Positions 51,886-60,781 of a stretch of 64,000 nt of DNA are shown here, piece by piece. This stretch comes from Pseudomonas sp. A-RE-19 (GTDB lineage: Bacteria > Pseudomonadota > Gammaproteobacteria > Pseudomonadales > Pseudomonadaceae), in assembly GCF_019956555.1 (NCBI RefSeq), contig NZ_JAHBDQ010000070.1, positions 62,001-126,000 of the forward strand. Direction: 5' to 3'. Position numbers and translations under genes: made by a program. The notes under the pieces are model-generated. The model ran no database searches. It saw only the letters and a list, made by a program, of their open reading frames with translations, and was not told the DNA's origin. Each line of letters opens with the position of its first letter. Position 1 is the first letter of the stretch.

Positions 51886-54156
51886 ATGTTAAACCGCGAG
51901 CTCGAAGTCACCCTCAATCTTGCCTTCAAGGAGGCTCGTTCGAAGCGTCATGAATTCATGACCGTCGAGCACCTTCTGCTGGCCCTATTGGATAATGAGG
52001 CTGCCGCCACCGTTTTGCGTGCCTGCGGCGCAAACCTCGACAAACTCAAGCATGATCTGCAGGAGTTCATCGACTCCACCACGCCATTGATCCCCCTCCA
52101 TGACGAGGATCGTGAAACCCAGCCAACCCTGGGCTTCCAGCGTGTACTGCAACGTGCTGTCTTTCACGTACAGAGCTCGGGCAAACGCGAAGTGACTGGC
52201 GCCAACGTGCTGGTCGCAATCTTCAGTGAGCAAGAGAGTCAGGCAGTGTTTCTGCTGAAACAGCAGAGCGTTGCGCGCATCGATGTCGTCAACTACATCG
52301 CCCACGGTATTTCCAAAGTGCCGGGGCACGGCGATCACTCTGAAGGTGAGCAAGATATGCAGGACGACGAGGGCGGTGAGTCTTCTTCTTCAGGCAATCC
52401 TCTGGATGCTTATGCTAGCAACCTCAACGAACTCGCGCGCCAGGGTCGTATCGATCCGTTGGTAGGCCGTGAGCTGGAGGTCGAACGCGTCGCGCAGATC
52501 CTGGCGCGCCGTCGCAAGAACAATCCGTTGCTGGTAGGCGAGGCGGGCGTGGGTAAAACCGCAATTGCCGAAGGCCTGGCCAAGCGCATTGTCGACAACC
52601 AGGTGCCGGACCTGCTGGCCAACAGCGTGGTGTATTCCCTCGATCTGGGGGCCTTGCTGGCCGGGACCAAATACCGCGGCGATTTCGAGAAGCGCTTCAA
52701 GGCGCTGCTCAATGAGCTGAAAAAACGTCCGCAGGCGATCCTGTTCATCGACGAAATCCACACCATCATTGGTGCGGGTGCCGCGTCCGGTGGCGTCATG
52801 GATGCCTCGAACCTGCTCAAGCCATTGCTGTCGTCCGGCGATATTCGCTGCATCGGTTCGACCACGTTCCAGGAATTCCGCGGGATCTTCGAGAAGGACC
52901 GCGCCCTGGCTCGGCGCTTCCAGAAGGTCGATGTGTCGGAACCTTCGGTGGAAGACACCATTGGCATCCTGCGTGGCCTGAAAGGGCGTTTCGAAGCGCA
53001 CCACAACATCGAATACAGCGATGAAGCCCTGCGCGCCGCTGCTGAACTGGCCTCGCGTTACATCAATGACCGGCACATGCCGGACAAGGCTATCGACGTT
53101 ATCGACGAGGCGGGTGCCTATCAGCGTCTGCAACCGATCGAGAAACGCGTGAAACGCATCGAGGTTCCTCAGGTCGAGGACATCGTTGCGAAAATCGCGC
53201 GAATTCCGCCAAAACACGTCACCAGTTCCGACAAGGAGCTGCTGCGTAACCTTGAGCGTGACCTGAAGCTCACGGTATTTGGCCAGGATGCGGCGATCGA
53301 CTCCTTGGCGACCGCGATCAAGCTGTCCCGTGCCGGCCTTAAATCGCCTGACAAGCCCGTTGGTTCGTTCCTGTTCGCAGGGCCGACCGGTGTCGGTAAA
53401 ACCGAAGCCGCGCGGCAACTGGCCAAGGCGCTGGGGGTCGAGCTGGTTCGCTTTGACATGTCCGAGTACATGGAGCGCCACACCGTATCGCGTCTGATCG
53501 GTGCACCTCCAGGTTATGTCGGGTTCGATCAGGGCGGTCTGCTGACCGAGGCCATCACCAAGCAGCCTCACTGCGTGCTGTTGCTCGATGAAATAGAGAA
53601 GGCGCATCCGGAAGTCTTCAACCTGCTGTTGCAGGTCATGGACCACGGTACGCTGACCGATAACAACGGGCGCAAGGCAGACTTCCGTAACGTAATCGTC
53701 ATCATGACGACCAACGCCGGTGCCGAGACTGCAGCGCGTGCTTCGATCGGTTTCACCTATCAGGACCACTCGTCCGATGCGATGGAAGTGATCAAGAAGA
53801 GCTTCACGCCGGAGTTCCGCAACCGTCTGGACACCATTATCCAGTTTGGTCGCCTCAGTCATGAGGTCATCAAAAGCGTGGTGGACAAGTTCCTTACCGA
53901 GCTTCAGGCGCAGCTGGAAGACAAACGCGTGCAGTTGGAAGTGAGCGATGCTGCGCGTAGTTGGCTGGCAGCGGGTGGCTATGATTCGGCAATGGGTGCT
54001 CGACCAATGGCGCGTTTGATTCAGGACAAGATCAAGCGTCCGCTGGCGGAAGAGATTCTCTTTGGCGAACTGGCCGACCATGGTGGTGTGGTTCACATCG
54101 ATCTCAAGGATGGCGAGCTGACCTTCGAGTTCGAGACCACGGCTGAAATGGCCTGA
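51886..54156 (+). CDS. clpA: ATP-dependent Clp protease ATP-binding subunit ClpA
   Basis: 756 residues. N-domain (1-150) that docks ClpS; acidic linker; AAA-1 with Walker A GEAGVGKT and Walker B ILFIDEIH; AAA-2 with GPTGVGKT and VLLLDEIEKAHPEV. The ClpP-binding loop is IGF (RASIGFTYQD). Hexameric unfoldase that feeds ClpP. Operon with clpS, ended by a terminator. Confidence 0.97.
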   Translation: MLNRELEVTLNLAFKEARSKRHEFMTVEHLLLALLDNEAAATVLRACGANLDKLKHDLQEFIDSTTPLIPLHDEDRETQPTLGFQRVLQRAVFHVQSSGKREVTGANVLVAIFSEQESQAVFLLKQQSVARIDVVNYIAHGISKVPGHGDHSEGEQDMQDDEGGESSSSGNPLDAYASNLNELARQGRIDPLVGRELEVERVAQILARRRKNNPLLVGEAGVGKTAIAEGLAKRIVDNQVPDLLANSVVYSLDLGALLAGTKYRGDFEKRFKALLNELKKRPQAILFIDEIHTIIGAGAASGGVMDASNLLKPLLSSGDIRCIGSTTFQEFRGIFEKDRALARRFQKVDVSEPSVEDTIGILRGLKGRFEAHHNIEYSDEALRAAAELASRYINDRHMPDKAIDVIDEAGAYQRLQPIEKRVKRIEVPQVEDIVAKIARIPPKHVTSSDKELLRNLERDLKLTVFGQDAAIDSLATAIKLSRAGLKSPDKPVGSFLFAGPTGVGKTEAARQLAKALGVELVRFDMSEYMERHTVSRLIGAPPGYVGFDQGGLLTEAITKQPHCVLLLDEIEKAHPEVFNLLLQVMDHGTLTDNNGRKADFRNVIVIMTTNAGAETAARASIGFTYQDHSSDAMEVIKKSFTPEFRNRLDTIIQFGRLSHEVIKSVVDKFLTELQAQLEDKRVQLEVSDAARSWLAAGGYDSAMGARPMARLIQDKIKRPLAEEILFGELADHGGVVHIDLKDGELTFEFETTAEMA

Positions 54157-54173
54157 CGTTAACCGCAATAAAG

Positions 54174-54200
54174 CAAAAGGCGCTGAAAGGCGCCTTTTTG
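54174..54200 (+). terminator. Terminator of clpSA
   Basis: AAAAGGCGC-TGAAAG-GCGCCTTTTT, about 18 bases after the clpA stop. Confidence 0.87.
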
Positions 54201-54220
54201 CTGTTTATCACACCGATCCC

Positions 54221-54320
54221 CCTGTAGGAGCTGCCGAAGGCTGCGATCTTTTGATCTTGCTTTTACCGGCCATAAGCAAAATCAAGATCAAAAGATCGCA
54301 GCCTTCGGCAGCTCCTACGC
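54221..54320. repeat. REP-like palindrome, GTAGGAGCTGCCGAAGG type, copy 3
   Basis: Same family as at 16249 and 17066, here without the leader or DUF6124 gene. Arms of about 40 bases and a longer centre. Confidence 0.88.
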
Positions 54321-54356
54321 GAGCAGGTTTCGGTGGGCGTTAAAATTGCAGGCAAA

Positions 54357-54386
54357 CAAAAACGCCCGGCATAGCCGGGCGTTTTG
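54357..54386 (-). terminator. Terminator of infA
   Basis: AACGCCCGGC/GCCGGGCGTT stem followed leftward by TTTTTG, 12 bases after the infA stop. Confidence 0.88.
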
Positions 54387-54397
54387 TATTGACTTGA

Positions 54398-54616
54398 TTA
54401 GCGAGCGCGGTAAGTGATGCGCCCTTTGCTCAAGTCATAGGGCGTCAGCTCGACGCGCACTTTGTCACCGGTAAGAATACGGATGTAGTTCTTGCGCATC
54501 TTGCCGGAGATATGCGCGGTTACGACGTGCCCATTTTCCAACTCCACACGAAACATGGTGTTGGGCAGGGTGTCGACGACAGTGCCTTCCATTTCGAAGC
54601 TGTCTTCTTTCGACAT
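54398..54616 (-). CDS. infA: Translation initiation factor IF-1
   Basis: 72 residues from [22 protein letters not shown]. Complete S1-like OB fold ([49 protein letters not shown]). Binds the ribosomal A site during initiation. The open frame extends upstream to 54682 but the conserved start is at 54616. Confidence 0.97.
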
Positions 54617-54716
54617 GCAGTAAAGCCCTCGGTGTCCAATGAATGGCCCGGTGCAACTGCGCCAGGCAAAAGCGGCGTGCATTGTGCCCGAAAAATGGGG
54701 TTTAAGCCAAGGGGTT

Positions 54717-55424
54717 CTAGTTCAGGATGACCCAACGTTGATTAATCAGCAGTTCGATAGGGCGATATTGGGTTTTGTAGCTCATTTTTTTGCAGTTTTT
54801 GATCCAGTAGCCGAGATAGACCGCTTCCAGCCCCAGGCGCCGGGCTTCGGCGATCTGCCAGAGGATTGCAAAGCGCCCCAGGCTACGACGCTCCTCGCCG
54901 GGTTCGTAGAAGGTGTAGACCGCCGACAGACCGTTGGGCAGCAAGTCGGTAACGGCCACTGCCACCAGTCGGCCTTCGAGCCGAAATTCGTAGAAGCGGG
55001 AGAACGGCAGGTCACGCACCAGAAAGGTCGAAAACTGGTCGCGGCTCGGCGGATACATATCGCCATCGGCGTGACGTTGTTCGATGTAGCGTTGATAGAG
55101 GTCGAAGTACTCTTCGCTGAACTTTGGTCGGGCCGGACGCACTTGCAGGTCGGCATTGCGTTTCAAAATGCGTTTCTGCTGACGGTTGGGTGCAAATTGC
55201 GCCACAGGGATGCGCGCCGGTACGCACGCATTGCAATTCTGGCAATGGGGCCGGTAGAGGTGATCGCCACTGCGACGAAAACCCATTTCCGACAGATCTG
55301 CGTAGACATGCACATCCATGGGCTGACTGGGATCGAGGAACAGCGTCGTGGCCTGTTCCTCGGGCAGATAACTGCAAGAGTGGGGCTGAGTGGCATAGAA
55401 CTTCAAACGCGCCAACTCGGTCAT
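54717..55424 (-). CDS. bpt: Aspartate/glutamate leucyltransferase
   Basis: 235 residues from [25 protein letters not shown]. Transfers Leu from tRNA to proteins with N-terminal Asp or Glu, creating N-degrons. Family features: the cysteine cluster [18 protein letters not shown], and the GNAT-like C-terminal half with [22 protein letters not shown] and [20 protein letters not shown] precedes the ATG. Confidence 0.93.
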
Positions 55425-55511
55425 GATCAACCCTCGGGATATGCTTTTGGTTAGGGGGCGTTCTCAATTCGTTTCCCCGCATTAAGTGTAAGCCACGCGC
55501 GCAAAAGTCGC

Positions 55512-56192
55512 TCAGCAAACCCAGGTGGCACGGCTGGGTTGATCCAGATGCCGCGCAAGATAGCCGGCAAATTCACGGCGGGGAATCGCTCGGGCACCCA
55601 GACTGTGCAGATGATCGGTAGGCATCTGGCAATCGATCAGCACAAAACCTGAGTCTTTCAGATGTCGCACCAGTGTGGCGAAGCCATATTTGGAGGCGTT
55701 GTCGGCGCGGCTGAACATCGACTCACCGAAGAACAACTGCCCCATGGCCAGGCCGTAGAGCCCGCCGACCAGCACGCCATCATCCCAGACCTCCACGGAG
55801 TGGGCATAACCGCGCTTGTGCAGTTCGACGTAGGCGTCCTGCATCGCCTGGGTGATCCAGGTGCCGTCGGCGTAATCCCTGGGCGCGGCGCAGGCACGGA
55901 TGACCGAGACAAAATCCCGATCAAAGGTCACTTGATAGCGTTGTTGGCGCAGCAGTTTGTTAAGGCTGCGGGAGACGTGCAGTTCGTCGGGAAACAATAC
56001 GGTGCGCGGATCAGGCGACCACCAGAGGATCGGCTGACCCTCCGAAAACCACGGAAAGCAGCCGTGACGATAGGCCTGAATCAGACGGTCGGCGGACAGG
56101 TCGCCACCCGCGGCCAGCAGTCCGTTGGGATCGCGCATGGCTTTTTCCAGCGGCGGAAAGGTCAGGGTGTTGCGTTGTAACCAAGTCAGCAT
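55512..56192 (-). CDS. aat: Leucyl/phenylalanyl-tRNA-protein transferase
   Basis: 226 residues from MLTWLQRNTLTFPPLEKAM. Adds Leu or Phe to N-terminal Lys/Arg, the second branch of the bacterial N-degron pathway. Seen: GLLAAGGDLSADRLIQAYRHGCFPWF, WWSPDPR, SVEVWDDGVLVGGLYGLAMGQLFFGESMFS. The frame is open up to a TTG at 56264 that overlaps the trxB stop; that start would add 24 Pro/Ser-rich residues outside the family. The ribosome site for the ATG is weak, so the longer form is possible. Confidence 0.9.
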   Translation of the reverse strand: MLTWLQRNTLTFPPLEKAMRDPNGLLAAGGDLSADRLIQAYRHGCFPWFSEGQPILWWSPDPRTVLFPDELHVSRSLNKLLRQQRYQVTFDRDFVSVIRACAAPRDYADGTWITQAMQDAYVELHKRGYAHSVEVWDDGVLVGGLYGLAMGQLFFGESMFSRADNASKYGFATLVRHLKDSGFVLIDCQMPTDHLHSLGARAIPRREFAGYLARHLDQPSRATWVC

Positions 56193-56260
56193 GGCATCCG
56201 GGCTTGCAGAAGGGGAGGGCGGTAGCGGGCCATTGAGCCCGCCTTGAAGGAGGTTAACCG

Positions 56261-57220
56261 TCAAACGGTGGGGATGTCATCGAGATACTTCTCGGCATCC
56301 AGTGCGGCCATGCAGCCGGCTCCGGCGGACGTCACTGCCTGGCGGTAAATGTGATCGGCCACATCACCGGCGGCGAACACGCCTTCGATGTCGGTGGCGG
56401 TGGCGTCACCTTCGCTGCCGCCCTTGACCAGCAGGTACCCGTCACGCATTTTCAACTGACCCTGGAACAGGTCGGTGTTGGGCTTGTGGCCGATGGCGAT
56501 GAATACGCCGGCCAGGGGCAATGCACTGGTTTCGTCGGTTTGGCTGTGACGCAGGCGGGCGCCGGTCACGCCGCTGGCATCGCCCAGCACTTCATCCAGA
56601 TTCTGGTTCCAGTGCAGGCGGATATTGCCATTGGCGGCTTTTTCGAAGAGCTTGTCCTGAAGGATTTTCTCCGAGCGCAGTTTGTCGCGACGGTGAATCA
56701 GGTGGACTTCCTTGGCGATGTTCGACAGGTACAGCGCTTCTTCAACCGCCGTATTGCCGCCGCCGACCACCGCCACCACCTGATTACGGTAGAAGAAGCC
56801 GTCGCAGGTGGCGCACGCCGAAACGCCTTTGCCGGCAAAGGCTTCTTCCGAGGGCAGCCCCAGGTATTGCGCCGAAGCGCCGGTGGCGATAATCAGCGCA
56901 TCGCAGGTGTAGGTGCCGCTGTCGCCGATGAGCTCGAACGGCCGTTGTTGCAACTTGGCGGTATGGATGTGGTCGTAAACGATCTCGGTGTCGAAGCGTT
57001 CGGCGTGTTTTTGCATGCGTTCCATCAGTACCGGGCCGGTCAGGCCTTCGACGTCGCCGGGCCAGTTGTCGACTTCGACGGTGGTGGTTAGCTGGCCACC
57101 TGCCTGTATGCCGGTAATGACGACTGGTTTTAGGTTGGCGCGGGCGGCGTAAACGGCGGCACTGTAACCGGCGGGGCCGGAACCCAGAATGATCAGGCGT
57201 GAATGCTTAGCTTCGCTCAT
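56261..57220 (-). CDS. trxB: Thioredoxin reductase
   Basis: 319 residues. FAD-binding GSGPAGYSAAVYAARANLKPV, redox-active CATCDGFF, NADPH-binding GGGNTAVEEALYLSNIA and C-terminal FAAGDVADHIYRQAVTSAGAGCMAALDAEKYL. Reduces thioredoxin using NADPH. Close behind it comes aat, 68 bases to the left, probably cotranscribed. Confidence 0.96.
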   Translation of the reverse strand: MSEAKHSRLIILGSGPAGYSAAVYAARANLKPVVITGIQAGGQLTTTVEVDNWPGDVEGLTGPVLMERMQKHAERFDTEIVYDHIHTAKLQQRPFELIGDSGTYTCDALIIATGASAQYLGLPSEEAFAGKGVSACATCDGFFYRNQVVAVVGGGNTAVEEALYLSNIAKEVHLIHRRDKLRSEKILQDKLFEKAANGNIRLHWNQNLDEVLGDASGVTGARLRHSQTDETSALPLAGVFIAIGHKPNTDLFQGQLKMRDGYLLVKGGSEGDATATDIEGVFAAGDVADHIYRQAVTSAGAGCMAALDAEKYLDDIPTV

Positions 57221-57526
57221 AAAAACACCTCATAAGCCTTTGTCACAAAAGAGAATGCATGCTCAAATTGGACCGCGTGTACTGTGCTGTTGGCTATGCT
57301 ACACCTACGGACCTGGAGCATGGCATCGGGCGAACAAACCCGTACAATGCCTGCCTGTAACCGTGTGTGTGTCAAAAAAGCATTGCGCGCCGTATTTCGA
57401 AAACCCGGGGTGCAGTGTTAAAAGTAGTCCCAGTTGCGCCTGTTAACTTTTTTACCTGCCTGGATTGGGCAGTTTTTATAGTCATTCAACAGATGGACGC
57501 GCCATAGGCGCAGGAAAAGAAGCGTT
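57221..57526. promoter_or_regulatory. trxB / ftsK divergent region with a terminator-like hairpin before ftsK
   Basis: 306 bases. At 57457-57478 a short stem CTGCC/GGCAG followed by TTTTTAT points towards ftsK and ends about 50 bases before its start, so it could attenuate ftsK transcription or end a short upstream RNA. No convincing LexA site was found. Confidence 0.5.
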
Positions 57527-59932
57527 TTGAAGAAATCCACCGCAGCACCTAAAACAGTCGTTCCGCTCTGGCGCCAGCAATTGCACTACCGGCTCAAGGA
57601 AGGTGCATTGATCGCCATCGGCGCCTTGTGCCTGTTCCTGATGATGGCCTTGTTGACCTATGGCAAGGACGATCCGGGCTGGAGCCATAACAGCAAGATC
57701 GACGATGTGCAGAACTTCGGCGGGCCGGCCGGCTCTTACAGCGCCGATATCCTGTTCATGGTTCTGGGTTACTTCGCCTACATTTTCCCGCTGCTGCTGG
57801 CGGTCAAGGCGTATCAGATCTTCCGTCAGCGCCACGAGCCGTGGCAGTGGAGCGGCTGGCTCTTCTCCTGGCGTCTGATCGGCCTGGTGTTTCTGGTGCT
57901 GTCGGGCGCGGCGCTGGCCCATATTCACTTCCATGCGGCGACCGGTCTGCCGGCCGGCGCCGGCGGCGCTCTGGGCGAAAGCCTTGGCGATCTGGCCAGG
58001 AACGCGCTGAACATCCAGGGCAGCACGTTGTTGTTCATCGCGCTGTTCCTGTTCGGCCTGACGGTGTTCACCGACCTGTCGTGGTTCAAGGTGATGGACG
58101 TCACTGGCAAGATCACCCTTGATCTGTTCGAACTGTTTCAGGGCGCGGCCAATCGCTGGTGGGCGGCCCGTGTCGAACGCAAGCAACTGGTCGCCCAGCT
58201 GCGTGAAGTCGACGATCGCGTGCATGACGTGGTCGCGCCGACCGTTACCGACAAACGCGAGCAGGCCAAGGTCAAGGAACGCCTGATCGAGCGCGAGCAA
58301 GCCCTGAGCAAGCACATGTCCGAGCGCGAGAAACAGGTGCCGCCGGTGATTGCCCCGGCTCCGCCCAAACCCGCAGCGCCCAGCAAGCGCGTGGAGAAAG
58401 AGAAACAGGCACCATTGTTCGTCGACAGCGCCGTCGAAGGCACCTTGCCGCCGATCTCGATTCTCGACCCTGCGGAAAAGAAACAACTCAATTATTCGCC
58501 TGAATCCCTGGCGGCCGTCGGCCACTTGCTGGAAATCAAGCTCAAGGAATTCGGCGTCGAAGTCTCGGTGGACTCGATTCACCCGGGCCCGGTGATTACC
58601 CGTTACGAAATCCAGCCTGCCGCCGGGGTTAAAGTCAGCCGCATCTCCAACCTGGCGAAAGACCTGGCCCGTTCCCTGGCCGTGACCAGTGTGCGTGTCG
58701 TGGAAGTGATTCCGGGCAAGACCACGGTCGGTATCGAGATTCCCAATGAAGACCGGCAGATCGTGCGGTTCTCCGAGGTCTTGTCGACCCCCGAATACGA
58801 TAACTTCAAGTCCCCGGTCACACTGGCCCTGGGTCATGATATCGGTGGTAAACCGGTCATCACCGACCTGGCGAAAATGCCGCACTTGCTGGTAGCCGGT
58901 ACGACCGGTTCCGGTAAATCGGTGGGTGTGAACGCGATGATCCTGTCGATTCTGTTCAAGTCTGGCCCGGAAGACGCCAAGCTGATCATGATCGACCCGA
59001 AAATGCTCGAGCTGTCGATCTACGAAGGCATTCCGCACCTGCTGTGCCCGGTGGTCACCGACATGAAGGACGCCGCCAACGCCTTGCGCTGGAGCGTCGC
59101 CGAGATGGAACGGCGTTACAAACTGATGGCGAAGATGGGCGTGCGCAACCTGTCGGGCTTCAACGCCAAGGTCAAGGAAGCGCAGGACGCCGGCGAGCCG
59201 TTGAGTGATCCGCTGTACAAGCGCGAAAGCATCCACGACGAGGCGCCGCTGCTGCAAAAGCTGCCGACCATCGTCGTGGTCGTCGACGAATTCGCCGACA
59301 TGATGATGATCGTCGGCAAGAAGGTTGAAGAACTGATCGCCCGTATCGCGCAGAAGGCACGTGCCGCCGGTATTCACTTGATCCTCGCGACCCAGCGGCC
59401 GTCGGTGGACGTGATCACGGGTCTGATCAAGGCGAACATCCCGACCCGCATGGCGTTCCAGGTATCGAGCAAGATCGATTCGCGGACCATCATCGACCAG
59501 GGCGGCGCCGAACAACTGCTGGGCCACGGTGACATGCTCTACATGCCACCGGGCACCAGTCTGCCGATCCGTGTTCACGGCGCGTTCGTGTCCGATGACG
59601 AGGTTCACCGGGTGGTTGAAGCCTGGAAACTGCGCGGCGCGCCGGAATACAACGATGACATCCTCGCCGGTGTCGAAGAGGCCGGTAGCGGCTTTGAAAA
59701 TGGCGGCGGTGGCGGTGACGATGATGCCGAAACCGACGCGCTCTACGACGAAGCGGTGCAGTTCGTGCTGGAAAGCCGTCGCGCGTCCATCTCTGCGGTT
59801 CAGCGCAAGCTGAAAATCGGCTACAACCGCGCGGCGCGCATGATCGAAGCCATGGAAATGGCCGGGGTCGTGACCTCCATGAACACCAACGGCTCGCGTG
59901 AAGTCCTGGCCCCTGGCCCGGTGCGCGACTGA
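57527..59932 (+). CDS. ftsK: DNA translocase FtsK
   Basis: 801 residues. Four or five N-terminal helices (to about residue 200) place it at the division septum; a Glu/Lys/Pro-rich linker follows, short compared with E. coli FtsK; then the RecA-like motor with Walker A GTTGSGKSVGVNAM and Walker B TIVVVVDEFADMMM; and the C-terminal gamma winged helix (DALYDEAVQFVLESRRASISAVQRKLKIGYNRAARMIEAME) that reads KOPS and activates XerCD at dif. The start is a TTG with AGGAAAAG upstream. Confidence 0.95.
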   Translation: MKKSTAAPKTVVPLWRQQLHYRLKEGALIAIGALCLFLMMALLTYGKDDPGWSHNSKIDDVQNFGGPAGSYSADILFMVLGYFAYIFPLLLAVKAYQIFRQRHEPWQWSGWLFSWRLIGLVFLVLSGAALAHIHFHAATGLPAGAGGALGESLGDLARNALNIQGSTLLFIALFLFGLTVFTDLSWFKVMDVTGKITLDLFELFQGAANRWWAARVERKQLVAQLREVDDRVHDVVAPTVTDKREQAKVKERLIEREQALSKHMSEREKQVPPVIAPAPPKPAAPSKRVEKEKQAPLFVDSAVEGTLPPISILDPAEKKQLNYSPESLAAVGHLLEIKLKEFGVEVSVDSIHPGPVITRYEIQPAAGVKVSRISNLAKDLARSLAVTSVRVVEVIPGKTTVGIEIPNEDRQIVRFSEVLSTPEYDNFKSPVTLALGHDIGGKPVITDLAKMPHLLVAGTTGSGKSVGVNAMILSILFKSGPEDAKLIMIDPKMLELSIYEGIPHLLCPVVTDMKDAANALRWSVAEMERRYKLMAKMGVRNLSGFNAKVKEAQDAGEPLSDPLYKRESIHDEAPLLQKLPTIVVVVDEFADMMMIVGKKVEELIARIAQKARAAGIHLILATQRPSVDVITGLIKANIPTRMAFQVSSKIDSRTIIDQGGAEQLLGHGDMLYMPPGTSLPIRVHGAFVSDDEVHRVVEAWKLRGAPEYNDDILAGVEEAGSGFENGGGGGDDDAETDALYDEAVQFVLESRRASISAVQRKLKIGYNRAARMIEAMEMAGVVTSMNTNGSREVLAPGPVRD

Positions 59933-59946
59933 TCCGGTTTTGAAAG

Positions 59947-59970
59947 GGGCGGCGTCTTGAGGCGCCGCCC
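59947..59970 (+). other. GC-rich hairpin between ftsK and lolA
   Basis: Perfect eight-base stem GGGCGGCG/CGCCGCCC without a T run, 15 bases after the ftsK stop. Probably an mRNA stabiliser or a weak terminator within an ftsK-lolA transcript. Confidence 0.6.
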
Positions 59971-60000
59971 GCACTCCCACGAATGTTTAAGAGGACTCCC

Positions 60001-60624
60001 ATGCGTCTTATCCGCATGCTGTTGCTGCCGGTACTGGCTTTGACCACGCTCTCGGCCCACGCCGATGACAAGGACGTGGCGCGTCTGACTCAACTGCTGG
60101 AAAAATCCCAGACCCTGACCGCGCGTTTCTCCCAGCTGACCCTTGATGGCAGCGGCACCCAGTTGCAGGAAACCGCGGGTGAAATGTCCTTGCAGCGTCC
60201 TGGCTTGTTTTACTGGCACACCAACGCGCCGGCCGAACAAACGATGGTCTCCGACGGCAAGAAGGTGACGTTGTGGGATCCGGACCTTGAGCAGGCCACC
60301 ATCAAGAACCTTGATCAGCGCCTGACCCAGACCCCGGCATTGCTGCTGTCGGGTGACGTGTCCAAGATCAGCCAGAGCTTCGACATCAGCGCCAAGGAAG
60401 CCGGTGGCGTGATCGACTTCACCTTGAAGCCGAAAACCAAAGACACCCTGTTCGACAGCCTGCGCCTGTCGTTCCGCAACGGTCTGGTCAATGACATGCA
60501 GATGATCGACAGTGTCGGTCAGCGCACCAATATCCTGTTCACCGGTGTGAAGGCCAACGAGCCGATTCCTGCGTCCAGATTCAAGTTCGACATCCCTAAA
60601 GGGGCGGACGTGATTCAAGAGTAA
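60001..60624 (+). CDS. lolA: Outer-membrane lipoprotein carrier protein LolA
   Basis: 207 residues from MRLIRMLLLPVLALTTLSAHA, a clear signal peptide; AAGAGGA precedes this ATG. The mature protein has the LolA fold: FSQLTLDGSGTQLQETAGEMSLQRPGLFYWHTNAPAEQTMVSDGKKVTLWDPDLEQ. Ferries lipoproteins from LolCDE across the periplasm to LolB. The ftsK-lolA-rarA-crcB-serS-cysG order is conserved in Pseudomonas. Confidence 0.95.
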   Translation: MRLIRMLLLPVLALTTLSAHADDKDVARLTQLLEKSQTLTARFSQLTLDGSGTQLQETAGEMSLQRPGLFYWHTNAPAEQTMVSDGKKVTLWDPDLEQATIKNLDQRLTQTPALLLSGDVSKISQSFDISAKEAGGVIDFTLKPKTKDTLFDSLRLSFRNGLVNDMQMIDSVGQRTNILFTGVKANEPIPASRFKFDIPKGADVIQE

Positions 60625-60632
60625 GACGCATA

Positions 60633-60727
60633 ACCTGTGGGAGCGAGCCTGCTCGCGATAGCGTCGGGTCAATCAACATTGATGTTGAATGTAATGCCGC
60701 CATCGCGAGCAGGCTCGCTCCCACAGG
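60633..60727. repeat. REP pair
   Basis: Inverted pair of GGGAGCGAGCCTGCTCGCGA cores between lolA and rarA. Confidence 0.85.
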
Positions 60728-60781
60728 GGTCAACGGTGTTCAAATTATTGACTGATAGGCAGTGAGGTTTCGCAAGTAGTG

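Noticed and set aside
54157..54397. tRNA gene between clpA and infA
   Set aside because: In P. aeruginosa I recall a tRNA-Ser in this neighbourhood; here the gap contains only terminators and a palindrome, with no cloverleaf.
57221..57400. LexA (SOS) box upstream of ftsK
   Set aside because: No CTG-N10-CAG site with reasonable flanks was found.
57482..59980. 832-codon minus-strand open frame opposite ftsK
   Set aside because: Shadow of ftsK with Arg/His/Gln-rich composition and no family features.
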